Shown: positions 17,227-26,257 of the stretch, piece after piece | Position numbering within the stretch: the first letter of the stretch is position 1 | Layout of the letters: the number at the start of each line of letters is the position of its first letter | Assembly: GCA_902588965.1 (NCBI GenBank) | Contig: CACIRD010000003.1 | Location: 124,001-188,000, forward strand | Length of the DNA: 64,000 nt | Source of the DNA: an uncultured Pelagibacteraceae bacterium | GTDB taxonomy: Bacteria; Pseudomonadota; Alphaproteobacteria; Pelagibacterales; Pelagibacteraceae | Reading direction: 5' to 3' | The notes under the pieces: generated by a model | The model's input: only the letters and a program-made list of their open reading frames with translations | Told to the model about the DNA's origin: nothing | The model's database searches: none | Made by a program: the position numbers and the translations under genes

Positions 17227-18495
17227 ATGGAAAAATTTTTGGTTAAAGGCCCTTCTAAGATCAAAGGAGAAATAAAAATATCTGGAAGCAAAAATAGCAG
17301 CCTTCCGATTTTGTGTGCTTCTATATTATTTGACAAAAGAGTAGAGATAAAAAACTTACCAAAAGTTAGAGATATAGAGACTTTATTAGAAATTTTATCT
17401 AAATCTTTAGGTTTTGCAGTAAGGAGAAACAAGCAAAAAAATTCAGTAATTATTTTCAAAACAAAAAAAATAAATACATTTTGTTCTTATAAACTTGTTT
17501 CAACTATGCGAGCTTCAATAAACTTATTAGGACCACTAATTTCTAAATATAAAAAGGCAACGTTATCACTTCCAGGTGGGTGTCTTATAGGAGCAAGGCC
17601 AGTAAATTATCATTTAAGTGCTTTAAAAAAACTTGGCATGAAGTATAAAATAAAAAAAGGTTATATTCATGCTCATGTTGAAAAGAATTTAGTTGGTACA
17701 ACAATTAAATTTCCAAAAATATCCGTCGGCGCAACTGCAAATACAATAATTGCTGCATGCTTTGCAAAAGGGAAAACTATACTTAAAAATTGTGCAATTG
17801 AACCAGAGATTAAGTATGACTTAACAAATTTTTTAAATAAAGCTGGAGCTAAAATAAAATGGATTGGAAAAAGAACAGTTAGAATTTATGGTGTAAAATC
17901 ATTGAAAAGTATTAGCTATTCGGTAATGGGAGATAGAATTGAGTGTGGAACTTTTTGTGTTGCTGCAACAATTTCTAATGGAAATTTAAAAATAAAAGGT
18001 CTTAATCCAAATATTATTAACACTGAATTAAATTATTTAAAAAAAACAGGGGCAAAAATTAAAAAATCTAAAAATGAGATACATATAAAAGGACCAAAAA
18101 AAGTTAAATGTATAAAGTTTTTGCAAACAAAAGAATACGATGGTTTTCCAACTGATCTACAAGCACAATTTATGGCCTTGCTTTGTAAGGCTAATGGTCA
18201 ATCAATTATTAGTGAAAATATATTTGAAAATAGATTTATGCATGTTGCTGAGTTAAGAAGATTAGGTGCAAAAATTTTGATTAGGGGTAATAAAGCTATA
18301 ATTGAAGGTAATACAAATTTTGAGGGAGCAGAATTAATGTCTAGCGATTTAAGAGCATCAGTTGCATTGGTAATTGCTGCATCTGTTGCAAATGGAAAAT
18401 CAATAATTAATAGAATTTATCATTTAGATAGAGGTTATGAAAGAATTGAAAAAAAGTTAAAAAAAGTAGGAGTAAATATTAAAAGAATATCTTAA
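17227..18495 (+). CDS. murA: UDP-N-acetylglucosamine 1-carboxyvinyltransferase
   Basis: 422 residues of the EPSP-synthase-like fold. The active-site Cys lies in SLPGGCLIGARPVNYHL, and the SGSKNSSLPILCASIL N-terminal motif is typical. It adds enolpyruvyl to UDP-GlcNAc, the first committed peptidoglycan step. With Cys present, fosfomycin sensitivity would be expected. The next gene starts at its last base. Confidence 0.97.
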   Translation: MEKFLVKGPSKIKGEIKISGSKNSSLPILCASILFDKRVEIKNLPKVRDIETLLEILSKSLGFAVRRNKQKNSVIIFKTKKINTFCSYKLVSTMRASINLLGPLISKYKKATLSLPGGCLIGARPVNYHLSALKKLGMKYKIKKGYIHAHVEKNLVGTTIKFPKISVGATANTIIAACFAKGKTILKNCAIEPEIKYDLTNFLNKAGAKIKWIGKRTVRIYGVKSLKSISYSVMGDRIECGTFCVAATISNGNLKIKGLNPNIINTELNYLKKTGAKIKKSKNEIHIKGPKKVKCIKFLQTKEYDGFPTDLQAQFMALLCKANGQSIISENIFENRFMHVAELRRLGAKILIRGNKAIIEGNTNFEGAELMSSDLRASVALVIAASVANGKSIINRIYHLDRGYERIEKKLKKVGVNIKRIS

Positions 18496-18908
18496 TGGGT
18501 AAAAAATTTTTAAAAAAAATTATTGCACAAAACTCAAAAGATTTACAATTTATATCTGCTTGCTGCTCAGAAGGAAAGGTAAACCTAAACGAAATTAAGT
18601 ATTTACCTAAAAATAAAATATTTCTTTTTTCCATTGAAAGATTAATGAAAGAGGAAGAAAATACAAAGGGTAGGATTAATAGTATTATAAGATTTGATTA
18701 TATAGAATCCTCAAAATCTAAAAATATTAATCAAAAAAGGCTTGATTTAATTGTTAAGTTAATGGCAATCGATATTTTTAAAAAAAACGATAATTATGAA
18801 ATTTCACTGTTATTTTCAAATAATGGACTTATAACACTATCAGCAGAAATAATCGAGGTAACTTTAGAAGATCAAAAAATATTAGATGATAAAAACTATA
18901 AATTATAA
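18495..18908 (+). CDS. DUF2948 family protein
   Basis: 137 residues. It fits the alphaproteobacterial DUF2948 family by gene order (murA-DUF2948-hisD) and by the pattern DLQFISACCSEGKV at the start and LLFSNNGLITLSAEIIEV near the end. Function unknown. It overlaps hisD by 23 nt. Confidence 0.8.
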   Translation: MGKKFLKKIIAQNSKDLQFISACCSEGKVNLNEIKYLPKNKIFLFSIERLMKEEENTKGRINSIIRFDYIESSKSKNINQKRLDLIVKLMAIDIFKKNDNYEISLLFSNNGLITLSAEIIEVTLEDQKILDDKNYKL

Positions 18909-20160
18909 AAATCAAAACTCTCTTAATCAGATTAAAAAATTTCTAGCAAACAGAAGAGAAGAAGAAAATAAAAATTATAAAATAGTATCACAGATATTGC
19001 ATAATATTAAAAAGAATAGATTTAAAGCTTTAAGAAGATACGAGATCAGATTTAGTAAAAATAAAAATATAAAGATAAATAAAAAGGATATTAATAAAAA
19101 GATTAGAAAATTAGATCCCAAGGTGAAAAAAGCAATAGATTATGCATATAAAAGAATTAAAAAATTTCACTTATTGCAAATTAGAAAAATAAAAAATTTA
19201 AAATATGTAGATAAACTCAAAAATAAACTAGAGTATAAATATCTTCCAATCGAGTCTGTTGGTATATACGTTCCTGGAAACTTACCTTCAACTCTTTTGA
19301 TGAATGCAATTCCAGCTAAATTAGCAAAAGTTAAAAAAATAATTTTAGCAACACCAAAAGTAAATGGAGATTTAAATGAAGGTGTTCTTTATGCTGCAAA
19401 AAAGGTTGGTGTAAATGAAATTTATTCAATGGGTGGAGCTCAAGCGATTGCAAGTTTGGCATATATTCAAAAGGTAAATAAAATTGTCGGACCTGGGAAT
19501 AAGTTTGTTGCAGAAGCAAAGCGCCAACTTTCAGGAAAATTAATAGGAACAGAAAGTATGTATGCTGGAGCCTCAGAGATATGCATAATAGCAGATAGGT
19601 ATACTAATATTAATCAAATAATTACTTCAATGGTTTCTCAAGCAGAGCATGATAAAGAAAGTCAATGTATTTTAGTCACAAAAGATAAAAAAAATAATAG
19701 TAAAATTAAAAAAGGAATTACAAAGTTGCTGAAAGATTTACCAAGGAAAAAGATTGCGTCTAAATCTTTAAAAAAAAATGGTTTAATAATAAATGTAAAA
19801 AACGACAAACAAGCAATAGATGTAACTAACGAGATAGCTCCGGAACATTTAGAAATAAATGTAAAGAATTTTAAAAAGTTTGAAAATAAAATAGTTAATG
19901 CTGGTAGTGTATGTAATGGAAAATTTACACCAATGAGTGTATCTGACTATACTGTAGGCACTAATCACGTTCTACCTACAGCTGGCACTTCTAAATTTAG
20001 TTCTGGCTTAAATGTTAATGAATTCCTCAAAAAAACTTCAATAGTAACTTTAAGTAAATTAGGGGTAGAAAAAATTGGAAATCACGCTATAACTCTTTCC
20101 GAGTTTGAACAGTTAAATGGTCATACTCAAAGTATAAAATCTAGAATAAGGAGAAATTAG
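18886..20160 (+). CDS. hisD: Histidinol dehydrogenase
   Basis: 424 residues. Typical blocks include [44 protein letters not shown] and [14 protein letters not shown]. It oxidises histidinol to histidine in two NAD-dependent steps. It is separate from hisS-hisZ-hisG but only about 1 kb upstream of them. Confidence 0.96.
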   Translation: MIKTINYKNQNSLNQIKKFLANRREEENKNYKIVSQILHNIKKNRFKALRRYEIRFSKNKNIKINKKDINKKIRKLDPKVKKAIDYAYKRIKKFHLLQIRKIKNLKYVDKLKNKLEYKYLPIESVGIYVPGNLPSTLLMNAIPAKLAKVKKIILATPKVNGDLNEGVLYAAKKVGVNEIYSMGGAQAIASLAYIQKVNKIVGPGNKFVAEAKRQLSGKLIGTESMYAGASEICIIADRYTNINQIITSMVSQAEHDKESQCILVTKDKKNNSKIKKGITKLLKDLPRKKIASKSLKKNGLIINVKNDKQAIDVTNEIAPEHLEINVKNFKKFENKIVNAGSVCNGKFTPMSVSDYTVGTNHVLPTAGTSKFSSGLNVNEFLKKTSIVTLSKLGVEKIGNHAITLSEFEQLNGHTQSIKSRIRRN

Positions 20161-20162
20161 GT

Positions 20163-20378
20163 TTGTCGAAACAAGACTTATTAGAATTTAAAGGCAAGGT
20201 TATTGATTTACTTCCTAATGCTATGTTTAGAGTGCAACTTGAAAATAATCATATTGTAACAGCACATACAGCGGGCAAGTTAAGAAAAAATCGTATTAGA
20301 GTTCTTCAAGGTGATAATGTAACAGTTGAAGTTACTCCTTACGATCTAACTAAAGGTCGGATTATTTTTAGATTTTAA
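20163..20378 (+). CDS. infA: Translation initiation factor IF-1
   Basis: 71 residues, an S1/OB-fold protein beginning [13 protein letters not shown] and containing [14 protein letters not shown] and [18 protein letters not shown]. It starts at TTG, 2 nt after hisD stops; no closer ATG fits the family length. Weak start codon use on infA is noteworthy but not unusual. Confidence 0.96.
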   Translation: MSKQDLLEFKGKVIDLLPNAMFRVQLENNHIVTAHTAGKLRKNRIRVLQGDNVTVEVTPYDLTKGRIIFRF

Positions 20379-20381
20379 ATT

Positions 20382-20456
20382 GCCTCGGTAGCTCAGGAGT
20401 AGAGCAGAGCCCTGAAAAGGCTTGTGTCGGAGGTGCGAATCCTTCCCGAGGCACCA
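20382..20456 (+). tRNA. tRNA-Phe (anticodon GAA), unusual elbow bases
   Basis: A 75-nt cloverleaf with CCA encoded: acceptor GCCTCGG/CCGAGGC, D stem GCTC/GAGC, anticodon stem GAGCC/GGCTT around CTGAAAA, T stem GGAGG/CCTTC. The T loop is TGCGAAT rather than TTCGAAT (G at position 55), and the 7-nt D loop AGGAGTA appears to lack the usual GG pair. All stems pair, so it still looks functional. It starts 3 nt after infA. Confidence 0.92.
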
Positions 20457-20457
20457 T

Positions 20458-20498
20458 CATTTAGTCATTTAATTGTTTAATCATTTAATCATTAACGC
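20458..20498 (+). repeat. Short imperfect tandem repeats of TCATTTAAT type
   Basis: Directly after tRNA-Phe, the run TCATTTAGT, CATTTAATTG, TTTAATCATTTAATCATTAA repeats a nine-base TCATTTAAT-like unit about four times. It lies in the spacer before cspA. Function unknown; AT-rich slippage is the simplest reading. Confidence 0.5.
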
Positions 20499-20530
20499 TT
20501 GCATTAACTTTTAAAATCCATTAATTAGTG

Positions 20531-20579
20531 CTCAGCCAATTCGGCTATAAGTAAACAATAAGAAGAAAGAGTAAAAAGT
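20531..20579 (+). promoter_or_regulatory. cspA 5' untranslated region with small hairpin
   Basis: Between tRNA-Phe and cspA, AGCC-aattc-GGCT forms a 4-bp hairpin about 33 nt upstream of the ATG. It is followed by the purine-rich AAGAAGAAAGAG. Cold-shock mRNAs commonly have structured leaders, but this stem is short and no firm promoter is seen. Confidence 0.35.
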
Positions 20580-20792
20580 ATGAGTACATTAAACGGGAAG
20601 GTCAAGTGGTTCAACGGAAAGAAGGGCTACGGCTTTATCGAGAGGGAAGATAAGGAAAAAGATGTGTTTGTTCATGCCAGTGCAGTTAGAGAAGCTGGTT
20701 TACGTTTTCTAAACGAAGGAGACGAACTGCAGTTTGAAATAGAAGATGGCCCTAAAGGACCTTCAGCTGTTAAACTTCAAAAAAAATCTTAA
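20580..20792 (+). CDS. cspA: Cold shock domain protein
   Basis: 70 residues, a single CSD OB fold with RNP1 KGYGFIERE and RNP2 VFVHASAV. It binds single-stranded RNA/DNA as a chaperone. Its first 30 codons use AAC, AAG, GGC, TTC, TAC and ATC far more than flanking genes, which suggests translational selection and high expression. Confidence 0.96.
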   Translation: MSTLNGKVKWFNGKKGYGFIEREDKEKDVFVHASAVREAGLRFLNEGDELQFEIEDGPKGPSAVKLQKKS

Positions 20793-20811
20793 TTTTCAGT
20801 AGATCGATATT

Positions 20812-20853
20812 TTGTATAGGTGTATCTAGTCATTTGACTAGAACCCTATACAA
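20812..20853 (+). terminator. Long bipartite hairpin 3' of cspA
   Basis: TTGTATAGG pairs with CCTATACAA (9 bp), and an inner TCTAGTCA/TGACTAGA stem (8 bp, TT tip) sits inside. It begins 20 nt after the cspA stop. There is no clean U-run after it (ATTAACTC follows), so it may be a 3'-end stabilising or processing structure rather than a classic terminator. Confidence 0.5.
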
Positions 20854-20896
20854 TTAACTCTTGAATAAATTATTTTTACTGTTAAAAAAAACGTTA

Positions 20897-20965
20897 ATGA
20901 TTAAAAAAGTTCAAATAACTATCAATACACACAGACATCATCATGGCTGTAAGGCCATTTATTAA
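20897..20965 (+). CDS. Candidate histidine-rich leader peptide
   Basis: A 22-codon ORF, MIKKVQITINTHRHHHGCKAIY, lies 52 nt upstream of tRNA-His and then hisS-hisZ-hisG. Four of five consecutive codons (CAC AGA CAT CAT CAT) are His. Directly after them ATGGC/GCCAT can form a small stem followed by T/A-rich sequence, and AATGATTAA over the start codon is complementary to TTAATCATT at the stop. This resembles a ribosome-mediated attenuator. A -10-like TATAAA at 20999 closer to the tRNA means it may not control the downstream genes. Confidence 0.45.
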   Translation: MIKKVQITINTHRHHHGCKAIY

Positions 20966-21016
20966 TCATTTTATAAATTTAAAAATAACCACATTTAGTA
21001 TAAAACAATAAAAGAG

Positions 21017-21093
21017 GCACGGGTAGCTCAGTTGGTTAGAGCAGCGGTTTGTGGAACCGAAGGTCGACAGTTCGAATCTGTCCCCGTGTACCA
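21017..21093 (+). tRNA. tRNA-His (anticodon GTG)
   Basis: A 77-nt cloverleaf: acceptor GCACGGG/CCCGTGT, D stem GCTC/GAGC, anticodon stem GCGGT/ACCGA around TTGTGGA, T stem GACAG/CTGTC with loop TTCGAAT, CCA encoded. The discriminator is A73 rather than C73, so no G-1:C73 pair forms; this loss is known in parts of the alphaproteobacteria. The hisS ATG follows 5 nt after CCA. Confidence 0.95.
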
Positions 21094-21097
21094 AAAA

Positions 21098-22432
21098 ATG
21101 GAAAAAGAAAAAAAACTAAAACCTCCTAAGGAATTACCTTCAGGTTTTGAAGATAGACAAGAGAAAGAACTATTAATACGAGATTTTGTAATTTCTAAAA
21201 TAAAAGAGGTTATGATCAAGTATGGATTTCAATATCTCGAAACTCCGAGTTTTGAGTATACGGAAAGTATTGGTAAATTTTTGCCTGATAAAGATAGACC
21301 AGGTGAAGGAGTTTTTTCATTTAAAGATGAAAGTAAATGGATGTCTCTCAGATATGATCTTACCGCTCCATTAGCAAGATATGTTGCAAAAAATTTTAAT
21401 GAAATACCTAAACCTTTTAAGCGTTATCAATTAGGTATAGTTTGGAGGAATGAAAAGCCAGGACCTGGTAGATATAGAGAATTCCTTCAGTTCGATGCAG
21501 ATTATGTAGGCACAAAAAATCTTCAAGCTGATGCTGAACTTTGTGTATTGATATCTGAAATATTAGAAAAATGTGGTTTAGAAAAAAAGGATTATTCAGT
21601 TAAGATTTCTTCACGGAATTATACCAGTGAAATATTCGAAAAATTAAAAATAAATTCTGAGGAACAAATTTCAATGACAATACGTTCTTTAGACAAGGTG
21701 AAAAGACTTGGATGGGAAGAGGTAAAAAAACTTTTAGGAAAAGGTAGAACGGATAAGTCTGGTGATTTTACAAAGGGCGCTAATTTAGATGATGGTCAGA
21801 TTAACTATTTGGAGAAAAAAATAAAAGAAATTAAACCAGAAAGCAAAGATGTATTAGAAGTAATAAAAATTTTTGAAGCATATAATTTTACTAATTTTGA
21901 GTTTGATCCTTCTCTTGTAAGAGGGCTTGAATATTATACTGGGCCAATATTTGAAATTGACCTTAATTTTGATGTTAAAAATTCTAAAGGAAAAACCATT
22001 CAATTTGGATCAATAGGTGGAGGCGGCCGTTATGATAATCTTGTAAGCAACTTTGGAAATTTTGATTGCCCAGCTACAGGAATATCAATTGGTATTGATA
22101 GATTTGTCTATGCTTTGATGCAAAAAAAGGATTTCAAAATCAAAACTATTAAACCAGTAGTAATATGCGTTTTTGATAAAAAAAACATGAAAGAATACAT
22201 TGATATTTTAAAAAAAATTAGAGATTCAAATATTAATTCAGAAATTTATCCAGGCGAAGGTAAATTAAAAAAACAAATGGAATATGCAAACAAAATAGAG
22301 TCTCCATGTGTAATTTTTTATGGAGATGATGAAATAAAAAAAGCAGAGGTAAAATTAAGAAATCTTAAAACTGGTGATGAGTTATCAGTAAAAATTGAAA
22401 ACTTAGTCGATGAAATCAAAAAACTTATCTAA
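21098..22432 (+). CDS. hisS: Histidyl-tRNA synthetase
   Basis: 444 residues from MEKEKKLKPPKELPSGFEDR; the track ORF starting at 21032 reads through the tRNA-His gene and is too long by 22 codons. Class II synthetase motifs are visible: motif 2 (RNEKPGPGRYREFLQFDAD), the His-binding GLEYYTGPIFE, and motif 3 (GIDRFVY). It overlaps hisZ by 23 nt, so synthetase and regulator subunit are coupled. Confidence 0.95.
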   Translation: MEKEKKLKPPKELPSGFEDRQEKELLIRDFVISKIKEVMIKYGFQYLETPSFEYTESIGKFLPDKDRPGEGVFSFKDESKWMSLRYDLTAPLARYVAKNFNEIPKPFKRYQLGIVWRNEKPGPGRYREFLQFDADYVGTKNLQADAELCVLISEILEKCGLEKKDYSVKISSRNYTSEIFEKLKINSEEQISMTIRSLDKVKRLGWEEVKKLLGKGRTDKSGDFTKGANLDDGQINYLEKKIKEIKPESKDVLEVIKIFEAYNFTNFEFDPSLVRGLEYYTGPIFEIDLNFDVKNSKGKTIQFGSIGGGGRYDNLVSNFGNFDCPATGISIGIDRFVYALMQKKDFKIKTIKPVVICVFDKKNMKEYIDILKKIRDSNINSEIYPGEGKLKKQMEYANKIESPCVIFYGDDEIKKAEVKLRNLKTGDELSVKIENLVDEIKKLI

Positions 22433-23465
22433 TAAAATCCTTAAATGTATTAAGTCTAAGGGTTTTAATAATATAGCTTTAGATCCAGTTATTGAGACTA
22501 AATATATTCTTCAAAGATCTGGAGAAAATTTAAAGAGATTCTTATTTTCATTTTATGATTTAAACGGCAAAGAACTCTGTTTAAGGCCCGATCTAACAAT
22601 TTCTTCAGCATTAAGATTTATACAAAATGCTAAAGATATAAGAGAAAAAATTTATTATAGCGGTGAAGCATTTAGAAAAACTTACCAAAAAAATGACAGT
22701 ATAATAAAAAATCAAATTGGTTATGAAATTTTAGGCTCTAAGAATAAACAGAAAGATGACAAAGAAATTATAGATACATCTTTAAAAGTTCTAAAAAGCA
22801 GTGGTTTTAAAAAGTCAGTTTTAAAAATTGGGAATGTTGAATTATTTAATTTGTTAATTAATAAATTAGATATCCCAACAAGATGGAAAAATAGACTTAA
22901 AAGATATTATTGGAACAAAAATTATTTTAATGAATTGTTAAAAAGATTAGAGACAAACTCAGATATTGATCCAGTATTTGTTGATACAGATAAATCTAGA
23001 TATCAAAAAATGAGAAAAGAAAATCAGAACAAAATAGTTGCTGGAAGAACTTATAAGGAAGTACTGGATAGATTTAATATGAAGATTGAAGATCCAAGAA
23101 GTTCATCAACAGGAAAAAAGAATACAAATATTATAAAGCAATTTTTAAAAATAAAGTGTCCATTGAAAGAAGCTCCAAAAGTTTTAAATAAATTTTTTAA
23201 AAAAAATAAAATTAATATAATTGTTGGTAAAGGTTTTTTTCCACTAAATAAAAGTAATAACAAAAACTTAAAAATAGAATTTTCAGCTGCTAATGGCCGA
23301 GAAGTTGAACTTTATAGTTCAATGATTTTTTCTATTGAAATAAAAATTAAATCAAAACTTAAAAATTTCATAACTGGAGGAAGATATGATCAACTAACTA
23401 GTAATTTAGGATTTAGAAAAATACCCGCAGTAGGTGCTGCCGTAAACATGGATTTGTATGAGTAA
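22410..23465 (+). CDS. hisZ: ATP phosphoribosyltransferase regulatory subunit
   Basis: 351 residues, a HisS-like catalytic-core paralogue lacking the anticodon-binding domain. Synthetase-like motifs are degraded (CLRPDLTISSALRF, YYSGEAFRK, TGGRYDQL). HisZ pairs with short-form HisG to make the active, His-inhibited enzyme. It overlaps hisG by 8 nt. Confidence 0.9.
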   Translation: MKSKNLSNKILKCIKSKGFNNIALDPVIETKYILQRSGENLKRFLFSFYDLNGKELCLRPDLTISSALRFIQNAKDIREKIYYSGEAFRKTYQKNDSIIKNQIGYEILGSKNKQKDDKEIIDTSLKVLKSSGFKKSVLKIGNVELFNLLINKLDIPTRWKNRLKRYYWNKNYFNELLKRLETNSDIDPVFVDTDKSRYQKMRKENQNKIVAGRTYKEVLDRFNMKIEDPRSSSTGKKNTNIIKQFLKIKCPLKEAPKVLNKFFKKNKINIIVGKGFFPLNKSNNKNLKIEFSAANGREVELYSSMIFSIEIKIKSKLKNFITGGRYDQLTSNLGFRKIPAVGAAVNMDLYE

Positions 23466-24153
23466 AAATACTGTCAATATAGGAATTCCTTCAAAAGGAA
23501 GATTGAAACAAGATACTATAATGGTTTTTAATAAAAGAAGATTATCCTTTTCAAGAGATGAGAGAAATCTTATTGGAAAAATAATTAACTCACCTAAAAA
23601 TTGTCCAGAAATGAAAATTGTTTACTTACATGCAAGAGAATGCATAGATCAATTATCTTTAAATAATATAGATATATGTTTTAGTGGTTTGGATCTGTTA
23701 AAGGAAAGCGAAATAAATATTCAAAAAAATATTTTAATTAGTAAAAAACTAAACTTTGGAAAGGCCAACCTCGTTCTAGCAATACCTGATCTTTGGATTG
23801 ACGTTCAAACATTATTAGATCTTGATGAAGTTGCTGATGAATTTAAAAAAAAGAAAAAAAGATTAATACGAATTGCAACAAAGTACCCAAATTTAACAAG
23901 ACAATTTCTCTATTCTAAAGGTGTAACCCAATTTCAATTAGTCCAAAGTTTAGGAAGTACAGAGGTAGCGCCTTATACCGGCACTGCTGAAATAATATCT
24001 GACATAACTAGCTCAGGAACTACATTAAAAGCTAATAAACTAAGGATATTAAAAGATGGTGAGATATTAAAATCTGAAGCATGCATGCTTGTTAACAAAG
24101 CAAGTTCTAAATCTAAAAGTGTAAAAAAAATAATTCAATTACTTTCTAAATAG
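23458..24153 (+). CDS. hisG: ATP phosphoribosyltransferase, short form
   Basis: 231 residues, which is normal for the HisZ-dependent form and not a truncation. Visible blocks are IGIPSKGRLKQDT, DICFSGLDLL, IRIATKYPNLTRQFL and the PRPP loop SGTTLKANKL. It performs the first step of histidine synthesis. It is the last core gene before the island and overlaps the convergent DUF4338 gene by 8 nt. Confidence 0.95.
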   Translation: MSKNTVNIGIPSKGRLKQDTIMVFNKRRLSFSRDERNLIGKIINSPKNCPEMKIVYLHARECIDQLSLNNIDICFSGLDLLKESEINIQKNILISKKLNFGKANLVLAIPDLWIDVQTLLDLDEVADEFKKKKKRLIRIATKYPNLTRQFLYSKGVTQFQLVQSLGSTEVAPYTGTAEIISDITSSGTTLKANKLRILKDGEILKSEACMLVNKASSKSKSVKKIIQLLSK

Positions 24154-26248
24154 TTTTTTTTAAATTAATCACATTATTTTTCTGAATTGGTTTCAGTTGA
24201 TTTTTAATAGTTTCAGGTCCTAAATAAATAAGTCTATCCAAAGTTTCATTTCTTTGAATTCTTTTACATAACCATCTTTCAATCCAAGCCCTAGTAATAT
24301 CTTTTGCGCTTGAAGCAATTATTGAGTTAAAAGGTTTAGAATATTTAATTAAAGAATTGAGAATATTATTATTATAAAACATTATATAATTTTTTCTTTG
24401 TATATTATGTGCAAAAAAGTCATCCACTTGAATATTTGATTTTTTATTATCCTTTAATAATTCAATCCCTTTTCTAAGATTTCTCAATTTTGGAGAAGTT
24501 CCCTCTCCAAATTTATAATTTACTTCAACCCGACCTAAAGTTTTTCTTGTAAGAATGCTTAATAATTTATTTGTGTAATTATGAAAATGATAGACTCCCT
24601 GTCCTTTTGTTTTTTGTGACTTATTATTCTTATAAATCTCTTGCCAAACAATATCATTTTTTAAATATGGATAGTTTTTTTTTAAAAATTTAATTCTGTT
24701 GTATTGACTAGAAGATATACCGTAGAGACTAGTTGTTGTAAGGCACATTAGATTTGCGTCTCTAAATACAGGCTCACCTTTATTACTAGATGCAATAATT
24801 GCAGGTTTTTTATATTTTTTTGAATTGTATCTTGTTCTAAAACATTCCCTAACTTCTTCGGACGCCATAAGAGAAGCTATCAATTTTCCTCCAATTAATT
24901 CAGAATATGGCTCGATAGATCCACAAACAGAAACATCCATTATATTTTCTGCAAGAGCTTTAAGTCTAATTTCTCTTAAAACTCTTGAAATCATTTCATT
25001 ACCTTTTTTATTAGTAGGATGAATTAGTGAAGCATATCCTCGTGATGGATTTTCTTTTAAATTTACCTCATTAAAATGTTTTCTAACTTCTAGTAGTCTT
25101 GCTAATTTTATAGCTCTTTTTTTTTTAAAAAGAGATTTCTCCGACTCTCTAGCAAAATCAATATTTTCTAGATTGTGAGTTTTGTATGTTTGATCTTTTT
25201 CATGATCTAAATCTTGATGTCTTTTTTCATACTGTTCATGGTATAGATCATTTAGTTTGTTTATAACTTCTTGTGTTGGGAGTTTAATTAGTTCACGATT
25301 TAAGAAATCAATATCATCTTTCCTTAATGAACCAATCTGTTCTTCCAAACACCTCAACATTGAATCTACTACAAATTCGACCTTAATTTCTTTTTTATAT
25401 ATTTTGTCTCTAATCACTCTTTCATCTGTCCAGCCAATAGCGCCATCTCTGGCCTGATCAGCTAATGCCGCACTTCTAAGCATTGCTATACCAATTATAG
25501 GTTTATTAGGTCTTGCTGCATTTCTGATTAGTAGTGGGAAACTTTTTCCAGGTACAGTTTTATACTCACTGGACCAAGTCAATCTAAAGTATTTCCAAAT
25601 ATCAGTTAACCTTAAGCCAGTATAAGGGCATTTAAGCTCTTCTTCTTTAAACAAAGGATCATCCGGAAAACATATTACTATTTCAGGCTGAATTATTTTT
25701 TCCAAAAGAGATAATTTTTTCTTATTTTCTAAAGAAGAAATATCTTTAAAAATTTCAGACAATTCTTTTCCACTATCAATTAGATTTAATATTGATTTTT
25801 TTTCATTTCCAACATTCTTTGGTCTTTCCATTCTCTCAATAAAATGCTGGATTTCATAACTTTCAACTTGCTTGTTTCTATTAACAAGTTGGACTTTTCT
25901 CATTTGATCTTTTATTTCATTTGTTGAACTTCCTTCAAATGTTTTATCATATTCAGGTTTGGTAATGACGAAGCCCATGTCTTCTAGCCCAATGCTTACA
26001 TTCCATCTAGCTTCAACTAAATCTGCAATAACAGAACAAGCTGTCTGAAATCTTATTTTTTCAGCATTATGGTGACTAAATGTTTTTACATGATCACCCA
26101 TATTGCTTGGATCAACAATATCAATTTGTCCTCTAAGGTTATCGATTAAATTCTCTTTTGAACTTAGGTTATCGACAAATATTTTTCTCAATAACCTAAG
26201 CTTATGGAGAGATAACTTTGGTACAAATTTAAGAGGTTTAAGCACCAT
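24146..26248 (-). CDS. DUF4338 (Druantia DruA-like) domain protein
   Basis: 700 residues. The central and C-terminal parts fit the DUF4338 superfamily: IIGIAMLRSAALADQARDGAIGWTDERV, then PSRGYASLIHPTNKKGNEM, GGKLIASLMASEEV, ASSNKGEPVFRDANLMCLTT and SLYGISSSQYNRI. DUF4338 is found in DruA of the Druantia anti-phage system; no DruE helicase is present here, so this is a different architecture. Residues 1-150 and the last 100 have no family I know. It follows the GHKL ATPase by 9 nt in the same operon. The biochemical role is unknown. Confidence 0.7.
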   Translation of the reverse strand: MVLKPLKFVPKLSLHKLRLLRKIFVDNLSSKENLIDNLRGQIDIVDPSNMGDHVKTFSHHNAEKIRFQTACSVIADLVEARWNVSIGLEDMGFVITKPEYDKTFEGSSTNEIKDQMRKVQLVNRNKQVESYEIQHFIERMERPKNVGNEKKSILNLIDSGKELSEIFKDISSLENKKKLSLLEKIIQPEIVICFPDDPLFKEEELKCPYTGLRLTDIWKYFRLTWSSEYKTVPGKSFPLLIRNAARPNKPIIGIAMLRSAALADQARDGAIGWTDERVIRDKIYKKEIKVEFVVDSMLRCLEEQIGSLRKDDIDFLNRELIKLPTQEVINKLNDLYHEQYEKRHQDLDHEKDQTYKTHNLENIDFARESEKSLFKKKRAIKLARLLEVRKHFNEVNLKENPSRGYASLIHPTNKKGNEMISRVLREIRLKALAENIMDVSVCGSIEPYSELIGGKLIASLMASEEVRECFRTRYNSKKYKKPAIIASSNKGEPVFRDANLMCLTTTSLYGISSSQYNRIKFLKKNYPYLKNDIVWQEIYKNNKSQKTKGQGVYHFHNYTNKLLSILTRKTLGRVEVNYKFGEGTSPKLRNLRKGIELLKDNKKSNIQVDDFFAHNIQRKNYIMFYNNNILNSLIKYSKPFNSIIASSAKDITRAWIERWLCKRIQRNETLDRLIYLGPETIKNQLKPIQKNNVINLKKTI

Positions 26249-26257
26249 TGTTTTAAT

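Noticed and set aside
23458-24153. hisG looked truncated (231 residues)
   Set aside because: The short form is normal where hisZ is present, and hisZ is directly upstream.
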